64,000 nucleotides of DNA, taken from positions 9,243,779-9,307,778 of the forward strand of contig JABAKD010000025.1 of assembly GCA_012845835.1 (NCBI GenBank). Reading direction: 5' to 3'. Each line of letters starts with the position of its first letter. Within the stretch, counting starts at the first letter, position 1. The translations under genes were made by a program, and so were the position numbers. This DNA comes from Undaria pinnatifida. Its lineage: Eukaryota; Sar; Phaeophyceae; Laminariales; Alariaceae. This document shows, in pieces, positions 48,367 to 60,600 of the stretch. The notes beneath the pieces were generated by a model. It did no database searches. It saw only the letters and a list, made by a program, of their open reading frames with translations, and had not been told where the DNA came from.

Positions 48367-49439
48367 GGTCTCTGAGGTTGATTTGGCTCAGTCGTGAGTT
48401 GGGTATAGCTTGCTTTGCGTTGTAGAGCAGAGGGACAATACAACACCTAGCCGAGCAAAGTCGATTTGATGAAAAACATTGCTCGGGGGACAAGGATTTT
48501 CGTAGAAGAAAAATTAAGACAAATATGAAGAAATCGATGTCATAAAATTGATGTCCTCTTTATTTCATAGTAGTAAACCTAAATTTGTTGCGATAATTTA
48601 GTACGGTTTGTGTGAAATATCATCTCCGTTGAAGAAGCGAGAGAGGATAGGATTTGTTGCACGCAGTTCGTGATTGGTCTGAGTATATAACGGAGGCAAA
48701 TTATTGGTCAGAAGTCTAAAAGTTTTGTAAAAGCCTGGATGGCTCTAATTTCCTGCGGCAAAGCACGGGATGCCGCCACGAAAGATACCTCGGGTAGCGC
48801 CGTAGATCAGTAGATCTGCAAAGGTGCGTGCGTGGTTTGCGTTCGTATCCCTTCATCTCAAGTTCTAAAAACCCAGTAGAGGCATGCTGCCTACTTCGAG
48901 CACGTACCTGGACGCTCAGCCTGCCTGTGATGTCCCCCTCGCGACCGTTGTGATCCCGTGGGAGGATGCCGTGTTTTTCTGTCAGTTGGATCCTTTTCTA
49001 CCTGCCATCCATACATCCATGTGGATTCCGTGTTTTTAGGATGGTATAGACAACAGCGGGTGTGACGGGAACGTGCGCCATGGGCGACGGCGGGCGGTAT
49101 GTGCACACGTGTTCCTTGGGCCGAGGCACCGGAGTGAACAAACACTACTTTTACGTACTACACTATACTTTTGGGCATGTATTAAACACTCACACACGGG
49201 TGACGGGACCCCCTCGTCTGCTCAACCTTTTGTCGATCACCTTTTTTTGGAACGTCAAACAACGTACCGAGGACCAACGCCCGAATGGGTAGGGTGGACC
49301 GTAACTGGACCAAGTCCGGCGGAAGGCCATCTCCCATGGCCAGGGAATTTGTTAGTGGGTGAGCTTGCGCAAGTCCCACACTACCCGGAAAGATGACATT
49401 CCGGGTGGCTATCTCCACCGAAACTGACCCTCAGGGGAC

Positions 49440-49690
49440 AGGCCGGGTCGACGTACACACGCATCCGTATACAACGGCAGCTTGCGCTGCCGGGGTTGTA
49501 ACGAAGACCACTGATAGGGACAGCTTACGCTATACCTACAATGGGACCCGGAGGGTGCACCAGCTAGCGTTGGGCTGCGAAAGCAGCTGAGTTAAATCGA
49601 CACACGACGCGTATGAAAATACGTGGAAGTGTGGTGAGCTAAAGCCTTATTTTTCCCCATCCGCCGGAGGATGAAAAAAAAAAAGAATCA
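49440..49690 (+). mobile_element. Possible non-LTR retroelement 3' fragment
   Basis: CACCAGCTAGCGTTGGGCTG, 'ACGCGTATGAAAATACGT', 'GGAAGTGTGG(T/C)GAGCT' and 'CCATCCGCCGGAGGATGAAA' occur in the same order at about 42908-43135 (diverged: CACCAGCTAGCATTGGATTG, ACGTATGAAAATACGTAC, CATTCGCCAGAGGATGAAA). Shared 3' sequence and an A-rich end suggest truncated retroposon copies. No RT domain is visible. Confidence 0.45.
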
Positions 49691-50819
49691 AACACGCAAC
49701 GAAAGAATTTGCCCATGTTTTGTAAGCTTGGCATGATTTTGGGCGATCGAAAAAGTTATCACAAACAAAGACCGTTGTTGGGAGTTTACCGATCTTCTTC
49801 TGTGGATTTTGCGTCACAGACAATTTTCCAAAAGGTGCTCAGAAGGTCTCTGTCGCCTTTTGTTTGCTCACATTCTACTACCTGGTATGTCGATGAAACG
49901 TGGGGGTTCCATCCACCCGCATGGCATTTCGTACGACCACACGAGCGCTCGAATCTCGCGTTGTTTGTTGCTGCTTCACAGTATATCGGCCCCGTCTATC
50001 TCCTTCTTGCTGCGCGTTCGTTATGCGGTCCACCTGTCAGCGAACGAGAAGCTGAAATACCTGTCGACTGCAAAGGTTTGGCTGTCTGGTGGCTGACGTT
50101 GTGAGGCCCCGCAGTCGGACATAGTAATAACAGCTGGGGGTGCTTAGGGTCGCTCCTGCTGCCACAGCTGCATGGCGCTACGATCGTCACGAAAATCACG
50201 TGTCTTGGAAACATTTCCCTCTTCGTTCGAGGTCACCCGGTCCAAGCCATACTTGGCCTCATACGGGCAATTTTATGTCATAGTACACTACATACAGCAG
50301 CATTAGAAGAAGGTGGTAAACTGCGCAGGTTCCTTGTGCATGCTTGTAGCAAAGAAATTCGGCCACTCCGTTGCGAGATGAGAGGTCGGAAAATAGGGTT
50401 CAGATTAAAGTGGCGCCGCAACCCGATCATCTCAAGGGGGGGGTCATCCCAGATGCGCTTGGGGCAATTCTACGGTAACGTCTACAACAAACACAGACAT
50501 ATATTTATGTCTCATTATTAGAGTATGGGTATCACGAAGCATGCCACAATAAACGAGCCAAAACGTGATATTTTCAAGAATCAATGGTGATGGTATGCCA
50601 CGAATCATGACAACAATAAATAGCACGAATAGGGGTGAAAAAAAATCAACAAGAAGAACCGATCGATGTCACGATTTATGACCCAAACATATGAAGAAAA
50701 GGCAACAAGACTCATGACCTATTAGTCTAGTCTACTGTGATAACCTATACTAGTGGTACTACTCCCGAAGTATTCCTGTTGCCGGCCGGTATGGCGGACA
50801 AAAACAATTTGGTGCTGTA

Positions 50820-51440
50820 TCATCCTCTGTATGTAAGTGCTAAAATAACAAAATGATAACAGGGCAGTACGGCAGTGCAGCAGTACGTGCGGCAGTAAAG
50901 GTATCATCCTCTGTATGTAAGTACTAAAAAAGGAAAATAACAACAGGGCAGCAGTACGGCAGTGCAGCAGTACGTACGGTAGTAAAGGACAGAGGAGTGC
51001 AGCAGTGGGGACGGTGGTACTCCCAAGCACCAGCGGGAGGCCAAAATTTTAGCAACAAACAAAAAGGTTCATCTCCCTTAGGACGAACAAAGACTCCCAC
51101 GTATGGAACGGCCCACCCACCCACCACGGACGACGCAGTGCACCCTACACCCACACACCGACCAAACCTTTACCACATACAGCAGTACAGCAGTGCAGCA
51201 GTACGTAGAGCAGTACACCTGGTACGCGGGGAGCAGCTTGTTGGTTGATTCTTGAGGACCTTGTATGAAACAGGAAAAAGACGGGGGAAGTTTCATTTTT
51301 TGACGATACTCGGCCATCTCGGGGAGCGAGCGAGCCGCCATCCACCACCCACCCACCACCCACCATCCACCCGCGGACCTACACAGTACAGCAGTACAGC
51401 AATGCAGCAGTACGTAGAGCAATACACCTGACAGGCGAGC
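50820..51440. repeat. CAGTAC/GCAGCAGTACGT-rich repeats, two pairs of duplicated units
   Basis: The ~80-bp unit with ATCATCCTCTGTATGTAAGT and CAGTGCAGCAGTACGT is duplicated at about 50819-50900 and 50901-50985. A second unit, CAGCAGTACGTAGAGCA(G/A)TACACCTG, occurs at about 51196 and 51402. Confidence 0.85.
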
Positions 51441-52116
51441 AGCAGCCGATTCGTTGGTTACAATGCTCTCGGGCTGGGCGGGATTTGCAAGTGTTTACTA
51501 TTCCCCGCCACGCCGGGGGCCAAGCGAAAAGCGCTCGCGTTGCCGATTCTGCGCACGGCGAGCGGCGACGGCTGGACGCTGCTGTGATTGGTCCTGGTGT
51601 TGTTGTGCTTGCTGTTGACGCAGGCGCGCTTGTCGTCTCGTGTGCATGGCTCAAGTGGCCAAAAAGCAATTCGAAAGTTTATTATAGTTGGAGTTCAAAA
51701 AAAAATAAAGCGGGCAGCGACGAAGAACAAGCGGGGGGGGGACAAGAGTCGTCCCCGGGAGGGCGGGTTCCACGCTTCCCCCTCGCCGAGGTGGGGCACC
51801 GACGGCCGTTCTTTCGCCGGCACGTCGTAGTGCTGCTGTGCGGATGGGACGTGGCGGCACCGCGAGGCCGCCGGAGGCCGAGCGGAGCTCGGGAGTCGCA
51901 ACTTTTTTGGGGGCGGTGTTATAACCAAGATATTTTGAAGATCCAAAAAACGCCACTACCACGACGTTAGCGTATTACATGATAAGGATCCTCTGGTCTG
52001 CCCTCTGGTACGTAAAAATGTCACGATCGAAACGTCACCATGTTTATGTTGTAGTAAAAATGTTATTTTTGTGTTAGTTATCGAATGAACCTTGACGTAC
52101 TATTGCAGTGTACCCG

Positions 52117-55100
52117 TCAGCCGGCGTTAAAGCTAGCTCCCCTCCCTTGCCTCGCGGCCGACTTTGGCCTGTCCCCTTTTGCCACCCCTCTATTGCTACC
52201 AGAAGGTGGTCGGTACATCACACCTGTCCTCGGGGTGCCACCGTCATCGTCAGCCCCAAACCCGTTTTCAATATCAGCCCCCTGCCCTGAATCCCACCCT
52301 CGCCCTCTATCTACTCTACCCCCCCCAACGCCTGCCACCGACGAGTTCGTCGTATTGTCGCCATACACAGCTCTGTCGCCAACCGACAGCTCAGCGCCGT
52401 CACCGCCTTTATATACAACGCATTTTTTGTCGTTGGAGCTGCTTGTTCCGTTTGGTCGAGTCGCATCCTCCGAGTCTTTCAACATTTGCCTACCCCGTTC
52501 CTCTCCTTCGGATTCCTCCTCCAAAAACTCGTCAAAATCGTCTTCGTAGTAACCTCCGGACTCCCCTCTTTGAAGCACAGGAGGATCCGCAGGAGTGGTT
52601 CCGTCGTCGTTGTTGATTTTGTGGAGATCTCCGCCATGTCCTACGTTGCCGTTTTCCCGGCTGTCTCCCGTCCCGTGGTGGTTCTCCCCACAATCACCGT
52701 AACCCCCAACCACGTACTGCGGTTGTTGCTTCCCGTTGAAAACAGCCCGGCCATCGCCGGCGCCACCGCCACCGCCACCGCCACCGCAGCCACCACCACC
52801 GCTCCAACGAGGTCCGGAATATTTTGGCATGTCCACCCTGTTTTCGGAGCCATGACTAAGGTTGTTGCGATGGGGGATCAAGCCATTTTCCACCCCGTTT
52901 TTATGACTTACCCGCTTCTCTCCGCGGTTTGTGGCGGCGGTGCCTGCTGACCCTGATGATCGGGGGGTGGCGGGATACCTCGGAGAAGAGCGAGAGCTGG
53001 AAGACGGGCGTCGGCCGGAGGAACGGCGAGGACTGCCAGTGCTCGGTGAAACGTCGCCGTTGATAGACAACTTCGGCAATATCTCCTCTCGCGGAGTTTC
53101 GTTGCTGCCCCTGCGGCTTCTACGGCTGCCGGCGCGACTGCCGCGACTGCTACCTCTGCTTGGGACAAGACGCCGTCCGCTGGCTGGTCGAGGGTCGCCA
53201 TCCTGCCCGCTCATTGGCCGAGCGTCACCGTTACGACCGCTGATTGGTCGAGCATTGCCGCCCCGCCCGCTCGTTGGTCGAGCATCGTCATCACGCCCGC
53301 TGATAGGTCGGAAATCCCCGCCACTACCGCCGTCTGCCCCACTTCTACTCGGCCCGGACTCGCTGCCGTCCCCTTTACCACAATGTGGTTCAGGTTTCGC
53401 CCCCCCGAGGTTGGCCGCGACAACGGTTGTGTTGCCTCTGAGCGGCGATGTCGGAGACGGGTTGGCCAACTTGAAGGCGGATCTTGATCGCTCCAGCTGC
53501 TCGAGGAGCTCGTCGTGCTCGTCTTGGAAGTCATTCCACCTGTTTTTCGACAAAATCGTTCGAGTGGCGAGGAACCAAAACGGAGCACCACCGACATCAA
53601 TAAGCAAACTCGACACGTAGGCACGCCCGTTTTTGTGTTGTCTATGTTCCCCCCCCCCCTTGAAAAAAAATATACATATATGTATATATATATAATATTT
53701 GGCCTCGGTTGGCACCGACGCTGCAAAACATGCCAACCAACCAATCACTGCGTGAGCTAGACAACCAGGGTGCCGTTTTTTTTCATGGCGGTCACCATTT
53801 TGGTCATCGAGGTAGATCATATTGTGCGGGGTGGAGAACCCTAACTCCGCACAAGGGGAATGATCGCATCACGTAGTGTGAATATGGTAAGACACCCACG
53901 AGGAAGTTACATAGCAATACCCATTGATGTCTCTGGAGTGGCCTCACCAGATGACAAATTTATCTCATTGGTCGCTGTCATCGATAAGGAAAAGTAGGCA
54001 CAAGGTGCCGAAGTCCGTCTTACGAGCGGTCCTTGGAAGGATGCAGTTCACCCTTCATGCGTCTCGCCGAACACCTCACGGCGCTTCGCGCTTGATACAA
54101 GCAATGTCTGTCTGGTTGGTGAAAACCCGGCGTGCTCCGTCCCGGCATAGTAGGGATGCGAGGGTCTATGATCATACGACTACGACCATGCACAAACTGA
54201 GCACACACGCTCTCTCTGGAAAGTTCGACGTCCTCAGCAGGAATGAGGGGCCTAGGCGCCTTTTTGTTTCTGTTTCTCTTACCTGCTCTCAGGCACTATC
54301 GTCTCCGTCGAACACAAAAAAATTAATGGACGTATTTTTTAACTAGTATGGAACAATTAAATCACGCCCCTCCCCCCCCCGTGTATGTTACCGCCCGATT
54401 CGACGGCGGAATGTACCGAGTGTCTCGGAATTAGTATGGAATACCGTCTCCCTCACACACGGCAACATGGAAATTAGAAATTAGTTAACATCTTCGAACA
54501 GTGGAAATTAATCAATTTCCATCCCATCCCCTCCATCATTTAGTACAGTAGCCCCCCCCCCCCCCCTTAAAGACGGTGGTGTTCCAGAGCAACATGAATG
54601 CCTTATGGGGGGGAGCCGCCTTATTCACCCCGGGTTTTGAGTGCAAATTCCCCAGTAGCAGCGCCCAGCGATTTTGACCGCCTTATATCGGGATACCGCC
54701 TTATATAGGGATACCGCATTATTGGGGGATCCCTACTGCACTGTAAGAGCTAGAAAAATAATCCGTAGGTCCTTTTATACTTCCGTGTTCCCGTCTGGAC
54801 CCATACTGCTACGGCGGTAGAGGCGCACTAGCCCTATTTTGCTTTCTGAGGGTAGTGGCTTGATAAACTACTCTATGCCTAACCCAAAAACTGACTTGTT
54901 AATAGTGTGGGGAAAGATGAAAGCGCAACCCGATGACTATAATATATCCATCATCCATCATGGGCTACGTATAAAAAAAATAATACGGTAAAGTAAAATG
55001 TAACTTTACGTAGTAGAATGGCGTTTGTGGAGGCGTGGAAGGGATTCTGGTTTTACAGACGATTTTTGGTCGATCGTCTCGAGACGAAAAAAATTAGCAT

Positions 55101-57501
55101 AGCCCAGACAGCAGCGTCAGAAGAGCTGTCGCGCTTGCCAGAGAGACGGCCGCTGGGGCACAGGGTAGCGAGAGCGCGTAGCACCGACGGATTGAAAGGA
55201 GTCAAGCAGTGTGCCCATTAGAATTGATCGACTTTCCCACCCGCCCGCCCTGTCGCTCTCAAGAGGAGGGGAATCAGGTTGCAACAAGTCGGTGTAATTA
55301 TTGGGGGGGCTGTGAGAGGTAGATAGCCCCGCAGAACAAGGGAGCGGGGCTATCAGAGTCCGGGTTGGCCTTTTGGCTGTGAGAGGTAGATAGCCCCGTA
55401 GAACAAGGGAGCGGGGCTATCAGAGTCCGGGTTGGCCTGATTCATAAAAACTTTGGAGGGGTTTCATAAGAGGTAGGTGGGGAGTTTGAGACGCCACCCT
55501 CACGCGGTCGGGGGCCGCTTGTGACATACTTAGTAGTTTAGACTATTGTTATTTTGCACAAAAGGGAAAAGGTCTACCCGTGACTCATTAATCCAGAATT
55601 CTTGAGCCATAGCAAACATGCCATTGCGACGGTTTCGGGTTGAGAAGCCGCTGTCGTTCAAAAAACGTTTTCGCCAAAAAGAGGTACAGTACCTCTATTT
55701 TCCCTGTCGTGGTTGAGACAAAAATGGGTACAGTACCTCTATTTTTCCCGTCGCGGTTGAGCCAAAAATAGGTACAGTACCTCTATTTTTTCCCCGGTCG
55801 TTCGTATCGTTTTGCCAAAAAGAGGCACAGGCACCTCTAAAAAGAGGTACAGTACGTCTACCGTAGCACGCGCTTCTGGTTTGTATGTGAACCCCGTTGC
55901 ATCCGCGCTCATGTTTCGAGAAGCAAACGAGTTAGTTGAGATGACGAGTAGCGTTCGATCGAGACTGCAAAAAATTGAAGGGCTTCGAACAAGATCATCT
56001 CGCAACACACCGTCATATTTCTTGGGTTTTGTCGCCAAGGCTTTGCATCCGTCCAATGTATCTTGCACCGATGGTTTATGGCACAGGCTGCCTTGAATTA
56101 GGGCTCAACATATACTTTCGGTCAAAAAAACAGTCGCGGCCATCAGTTGGCTGGCCTTCGCGGCAACTTATCAATGGAGTGGCGAACAAACAAGAAAACT
56201 AACCAGGGCATTTTACGGGTCGAATCGAGTCTCACGGATCCGATCGGATCGGATCGAATCGAATCAGGGATCGGATCGGATCGGATCGGATCGGATCGGA
56301 TCGGATCGGATCGGATCGGATCGGATCGGATCGGATCGGATCGGATCGGATCGGATCGGATCGGACCGGGTCGGATCGGATCGGATCGGATCGGATCGGA
56401 TCGGATCGGATCGGACCGGATCTAATCGAATCGGATCGGATCGGATCGGATCGGATCGGATCGGATCGGATCGGATCGGATCGGATCGGATCGGATCGGA
56501 TCGGATCGGATCGGATCGGATCGGATCGGATCGGGTCTGGGTTACTCAATTAGACCCGTGATTGTTAAAAAGAGACCCGACCCGATCCGTGAGATTCCAG
56601 ACACCTCCCGACCCGACCCCACTCGAACCGCGAGTTTTTAAAAAGAGTTCTCACCCAACCCCCAAGTCATTCTCACTAAAAAAAAAAAAAGTGACCCCCT
56701 TACCGTATCCTGTTTTTTTTCATTATTATTATTATTCCACCGGGATGTTTTTTGTTTCGGCCTTTTTCTACATCGAGCGCCAAGACTTTAGGGGCAACGA
56801 GGACGCGTGGTGCCATGGAGATATGTATATATTTTTTGTTTTGGCAGCATTGTTTCTGATTGACGGAGCCCTAAGATGCCCAATTTCGGCAACATTTTTT
56901 TTTTTCCGAAAGCCGGGGCCCTAAGGTTCCCAATACCATTGGAACTCCCCGCTTGCGTGTTTTTCATATGTGTTTCGCGAGACATCTACTCGGTCATGGC
57001 AATTTTCATCGGTGCCAAAACGCATGCTAGCGTAGCGGTGCCCCGACCACTGTTTTTTCTTTTTGCCTTCTGAGGGTGGTGGCCCGATAAAACTATGGTT
57101 GGTATACCTCACCCCCAAAGCCGCATTTGGATTCAACTGAAAACGAAAAAGCCGATGAACGAAGTCCATGGCATAGGCATACAAACTATCCTAAAATGCA
57201 AAAACAAGAATGACATTCCGACGATTTTATGCTTTGGTCAAGAAGCCCCGTGATTTTAAAAACGTTTTGGCCAAAAAAAGGTTACCTCTATCATCGTAGC
57301 ACGCGTCCCAAGGTTTGCGGTGGTTCTCACAATTTGGTGTCTTGCATGGATAGCGCACAGAGATCCTTAGGTGTGTAGGAGCTTGTTCACAACGAAACAG
57401 AGCCGCACCCCTCTACCGTGCGTGGTGGCATGCGTCGGACTTTATTGAGAAAACGTCATCATCGTCATCGTCAAGATCGTTATTATCATCATCGGCATTA
57501 G

Positions 57502-57538
<37 letters not shown>

Positions 57539-57637
57539 GTCGTCGTCATCGTCATCATCATCGTCATCATCATCACCATCATCATCATCGTCATCATCAT
57601 CACCATCGTCGTCGTCATCATCATCATCATCATCATC

Positions 57638-57682
<45 letters not shown>

Positions 57683-60600
57683 ATCATCCCCATCATCATC
57701 ATCATCATCATCATTATCATCATCATCATTATCATCATCATCATTATCATCATCATCAATCATCATCATCATCATCATTATCATCATCGTCATCATCGTC
57801 ATCATCGTCATCATCATCAGCATCATCATCATCATAGCTTTCGTAATAAGTGAAGGGGCCAACCATTCATGCCAGCATACCTATCCGTGAGAGATACATA
57901 GCTCTCTTGTAGCGCCTCCAGATCCTCGGTCTGGTCGGTCAGCTTCGCGAACAGCTCCTCCTCGTGGGACCTTGCAACGTCCCTCTCTTCCGTCAAAACC
58001 TCCACCTTGTCGACGAAACATCCGGGGACACGGCGGGGGCAGGAGCGAGGCAGGGGGGGAGGGAGGGGGGTGGGGGGGGGGGTACATTGAGCGTGAAGCG
58101 GGAGACTGGGTGAGATCTACAGAGAACGAGTTTTCATGTATACAAGAATCGCATCGGTCCAGCGAAACTACTGGGACCTAGACACGTTCCTCGCCTGGGC
58201 GATCATCTTCATGTTTTCGGTGATAATGTCGGGGGAGTTAGGGGGGCGGGAGGTTGGGGACGGAATGAGAGAGGGCTGAGCAAGACATTCGGAGAGACGT
58301 CGCACGAAAACAATAACCGGCTAGGTCTTTCTAAGTAGCGGGGATCTAGAAACGCACCTATCAAGTGTCAGCACCTCCCACCTTTGCCGAAGTAATCGGG
58401 ACGAAAGCTACGGTAGTATTGTTCAAACTTATGGGGGCCTTTTCTTCGGCAGTGGCTCGGAGTCACTTCGCGCGAGTCACCTCCTACATTCCTTTGTTGT
58501 CTTAACGCCTGTAAAAAGGCTGGAAACCCGTTTTTGGGGACAAACTACTTGGAATTTGTGTGGGGAGGGGTTTTGAGGCTCGAAAGGGGTCAAGCTTTCG
58601 TGCTGTTCTAATTTTTGCGGTATGAATCAATAATGGAATGGTTGCCTACCCTGCGCCAAAACGAATCGCCTCGAGTTTTTTTTTTTTGCAGTGAGGTGCA
58701 GTCACTCGTGCGAGTTGCTCAACCGCGGTAAACTGATTCTACGATAGCCCCCCCCCAAAAAAACCAGCGATGCTCTTCAACGAACGTTTCATCATCATCA
58801 TCATCATCAATCATGGCTGATCGACACGAGGAAGGATTCTGTTGAAAAAAAAAGTCAAAAGTCTCCATATATTCTCGAGTCTTACTACGGTAGCCCCCGA
58901 AAAATTTTCTTTAACGAAATCGCCAGCTTGGAAACCACCTCCCGGCCATATTTCATGAAATACGGTGCCCCTTGTCCCCCCGACGTCATAGTTCGACCGT
59001 CCTTTACAAACAATAAAATATGTAAAGATTGTAATTTCTCATAGCATCCTTCCTCTTGTCGAGCAGCCATGATTGATGATGAAACATCCGTTAAAGAAAA
59101 TCGCTGCTTCTGGGGGGGGCTATCGTAGAATCAGTCTCTCTTGTTTGCAAAGGTCTATCGAACGATAGCGTTGGGGCGGCAAGGGGCATCGTATTCCAGG
59201 AGGTACGGCCGGGAGCTGTTTTTTAAAACCGGCGATTTCGTATAAGAAAAGTTGGGGGGGCTACCGTAGTAAGACTCGCTAGCGAAAAACGCGGGTATAC
59301 CCCCTAACGCACCCATGGTCTCGGTTTCAGGCGCATTCCGTGCTACCTGGTTTTGTAAGTCCTCGGCGTCCCCTTCCAGAGCTCTCTTGGACGCTTCCAG
59401 CTCTCGCATACGTGCCTTCTCCTCCTCTACCTGTTAAAAAAACGCAACGGTCGCAGGGCGTTTTCTTGCTTGTCTCGCTTCGGGCGGCGAAACAAAGTGG
59501 TGGATACACAGCGAGCTTATTCACTTTGGTCTTCCCCGTCTCTTTTCGAAATGGCACGAGGAACAGAATGTGATGGTCCTCGAACGCTCTGCTTTTACTG
59601 CGATAGCCTTTTTTTCACTTTATATAAGATGCGATCGGAGTATCACACACAACTTGCAAAGATGAGTTTCGACAAAGTATTCGATCTCACAGCTGGAGTG
59701 TTTTTATTTTCATAATATATGATGCTGCAAAACATTATCCCGATGCACGCTAAGATAGACGTAGCACTTTGGAGGGTAAAAAAAAAAAATCGGATGGCGC
59801 GGAGCTCCTTGACTCAAAGTCGTCGGAAACGTCATACTTCTTGTTTGGCAGTAACGTTCGTTCCGGACGCAGGCAGGCCGTGGGGAGTCATCCCACCGTA
59901 GAGGCTGCAGTTGTTGGATTGCATAACTGTGTCCGACCGGTTGAACTCCTCAGGTGTGGAGCTATCGGTTGGTGCGGTAATTTTACCGACTGCATATATT
60001 TGCCTTTTTGGACGATTGAGCGCAATTTCCCAGCTGTGGAAAGCGATTTTTGACTGCCTTGTAGAGGGATACCGCCTTTGCTCAGACCACCTTTTCGGGG
60101 GACTTTTGCTGACTGTCAGAAGCTCCAAGATGCATGCAAAGGGTAAATGTAAGGGAGGAACCTTCCCCCCTGATCCCTCCTCTCGAGATCATAGAAACTC
60201 AACGGCTCCAGTGCAATATTTATATATACCAGGTATATATATGTGCTTCAGTATCTATCTTCAATTATTTGACCACGACAGTGGTCGGTATTATCTGCCG
60301 GTCGCCCCGGTGGCGTATCAGGCTATCCTCGAGCCTGGTATAGGTCAGTTTCGTGAGTTCGAATCCCCCCGAGTGCATACTCGTATGAATTCGTGGAGAC
60401 TTTTTTTTGCGCACAAACTGACTTGCGGAAAACGCGAGCGCGTGAGTTAGCAGCACTCGATGAAAAATCGACGAGCAGTGGGATTGCTGAACCCTATGCG
60501 CGATAAAAATTGAAGGCAAGAACCGGGGGGAAGAAGGGACGACACCTGTGACCACGGCTTGTCTAGAACCTGGAAAGTAGAAGTGTGCGAATAAAAAAAG

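Larger units (their letters stand above)
48367..52116. other. Intergenic region between the antenna gene 5' end and the coiled-coil gene 3' end
   Basis: It should contain the promoter of the antenna gene (just right of 48366) and the 3' flank of the coiled-coil gene (just left of 52117). No TATA-like or other promoter motif can be assigned with confidence. It includes a retroposon-like 3' end (49440-49690) and CAGTAC-rich repeats (50820-51440). The GC-rich stretch at 51480-51920 is open on both strands but shows no domain. Confidence 0.45.

Noticed and set aside
51485-51970. 161-codon plus-strand open frame in GC-rich DNA
   Set aside because: Opposing frames are also open, no domain or splice borders were seen, and the composition explains the lack of stops.
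52085-53620. Plus-strand open frames of 150-230 codons
   Set aside because: Shadows of the long minus-strand terminal exon. The minus frame is open for 474 codons and is phase-linked to upstream coiled-coil exons.
57413-57862. Poly-Asp and poly-Met open frames
   Set aside because: They come from the (ATC)n array in an intron. No start context, domain or splice link.
58200-58220. 21-nt micro-exon (MIAQARN) of the coiled-coil gene, after a good pyrimidine tract and CTAAC branch site
   Set aside because: The donor (AAC|GTGTCT) is weak and the flanking exons (59347 and 58005) join in phase without it. Kept only as a possibility for RNA-seq.
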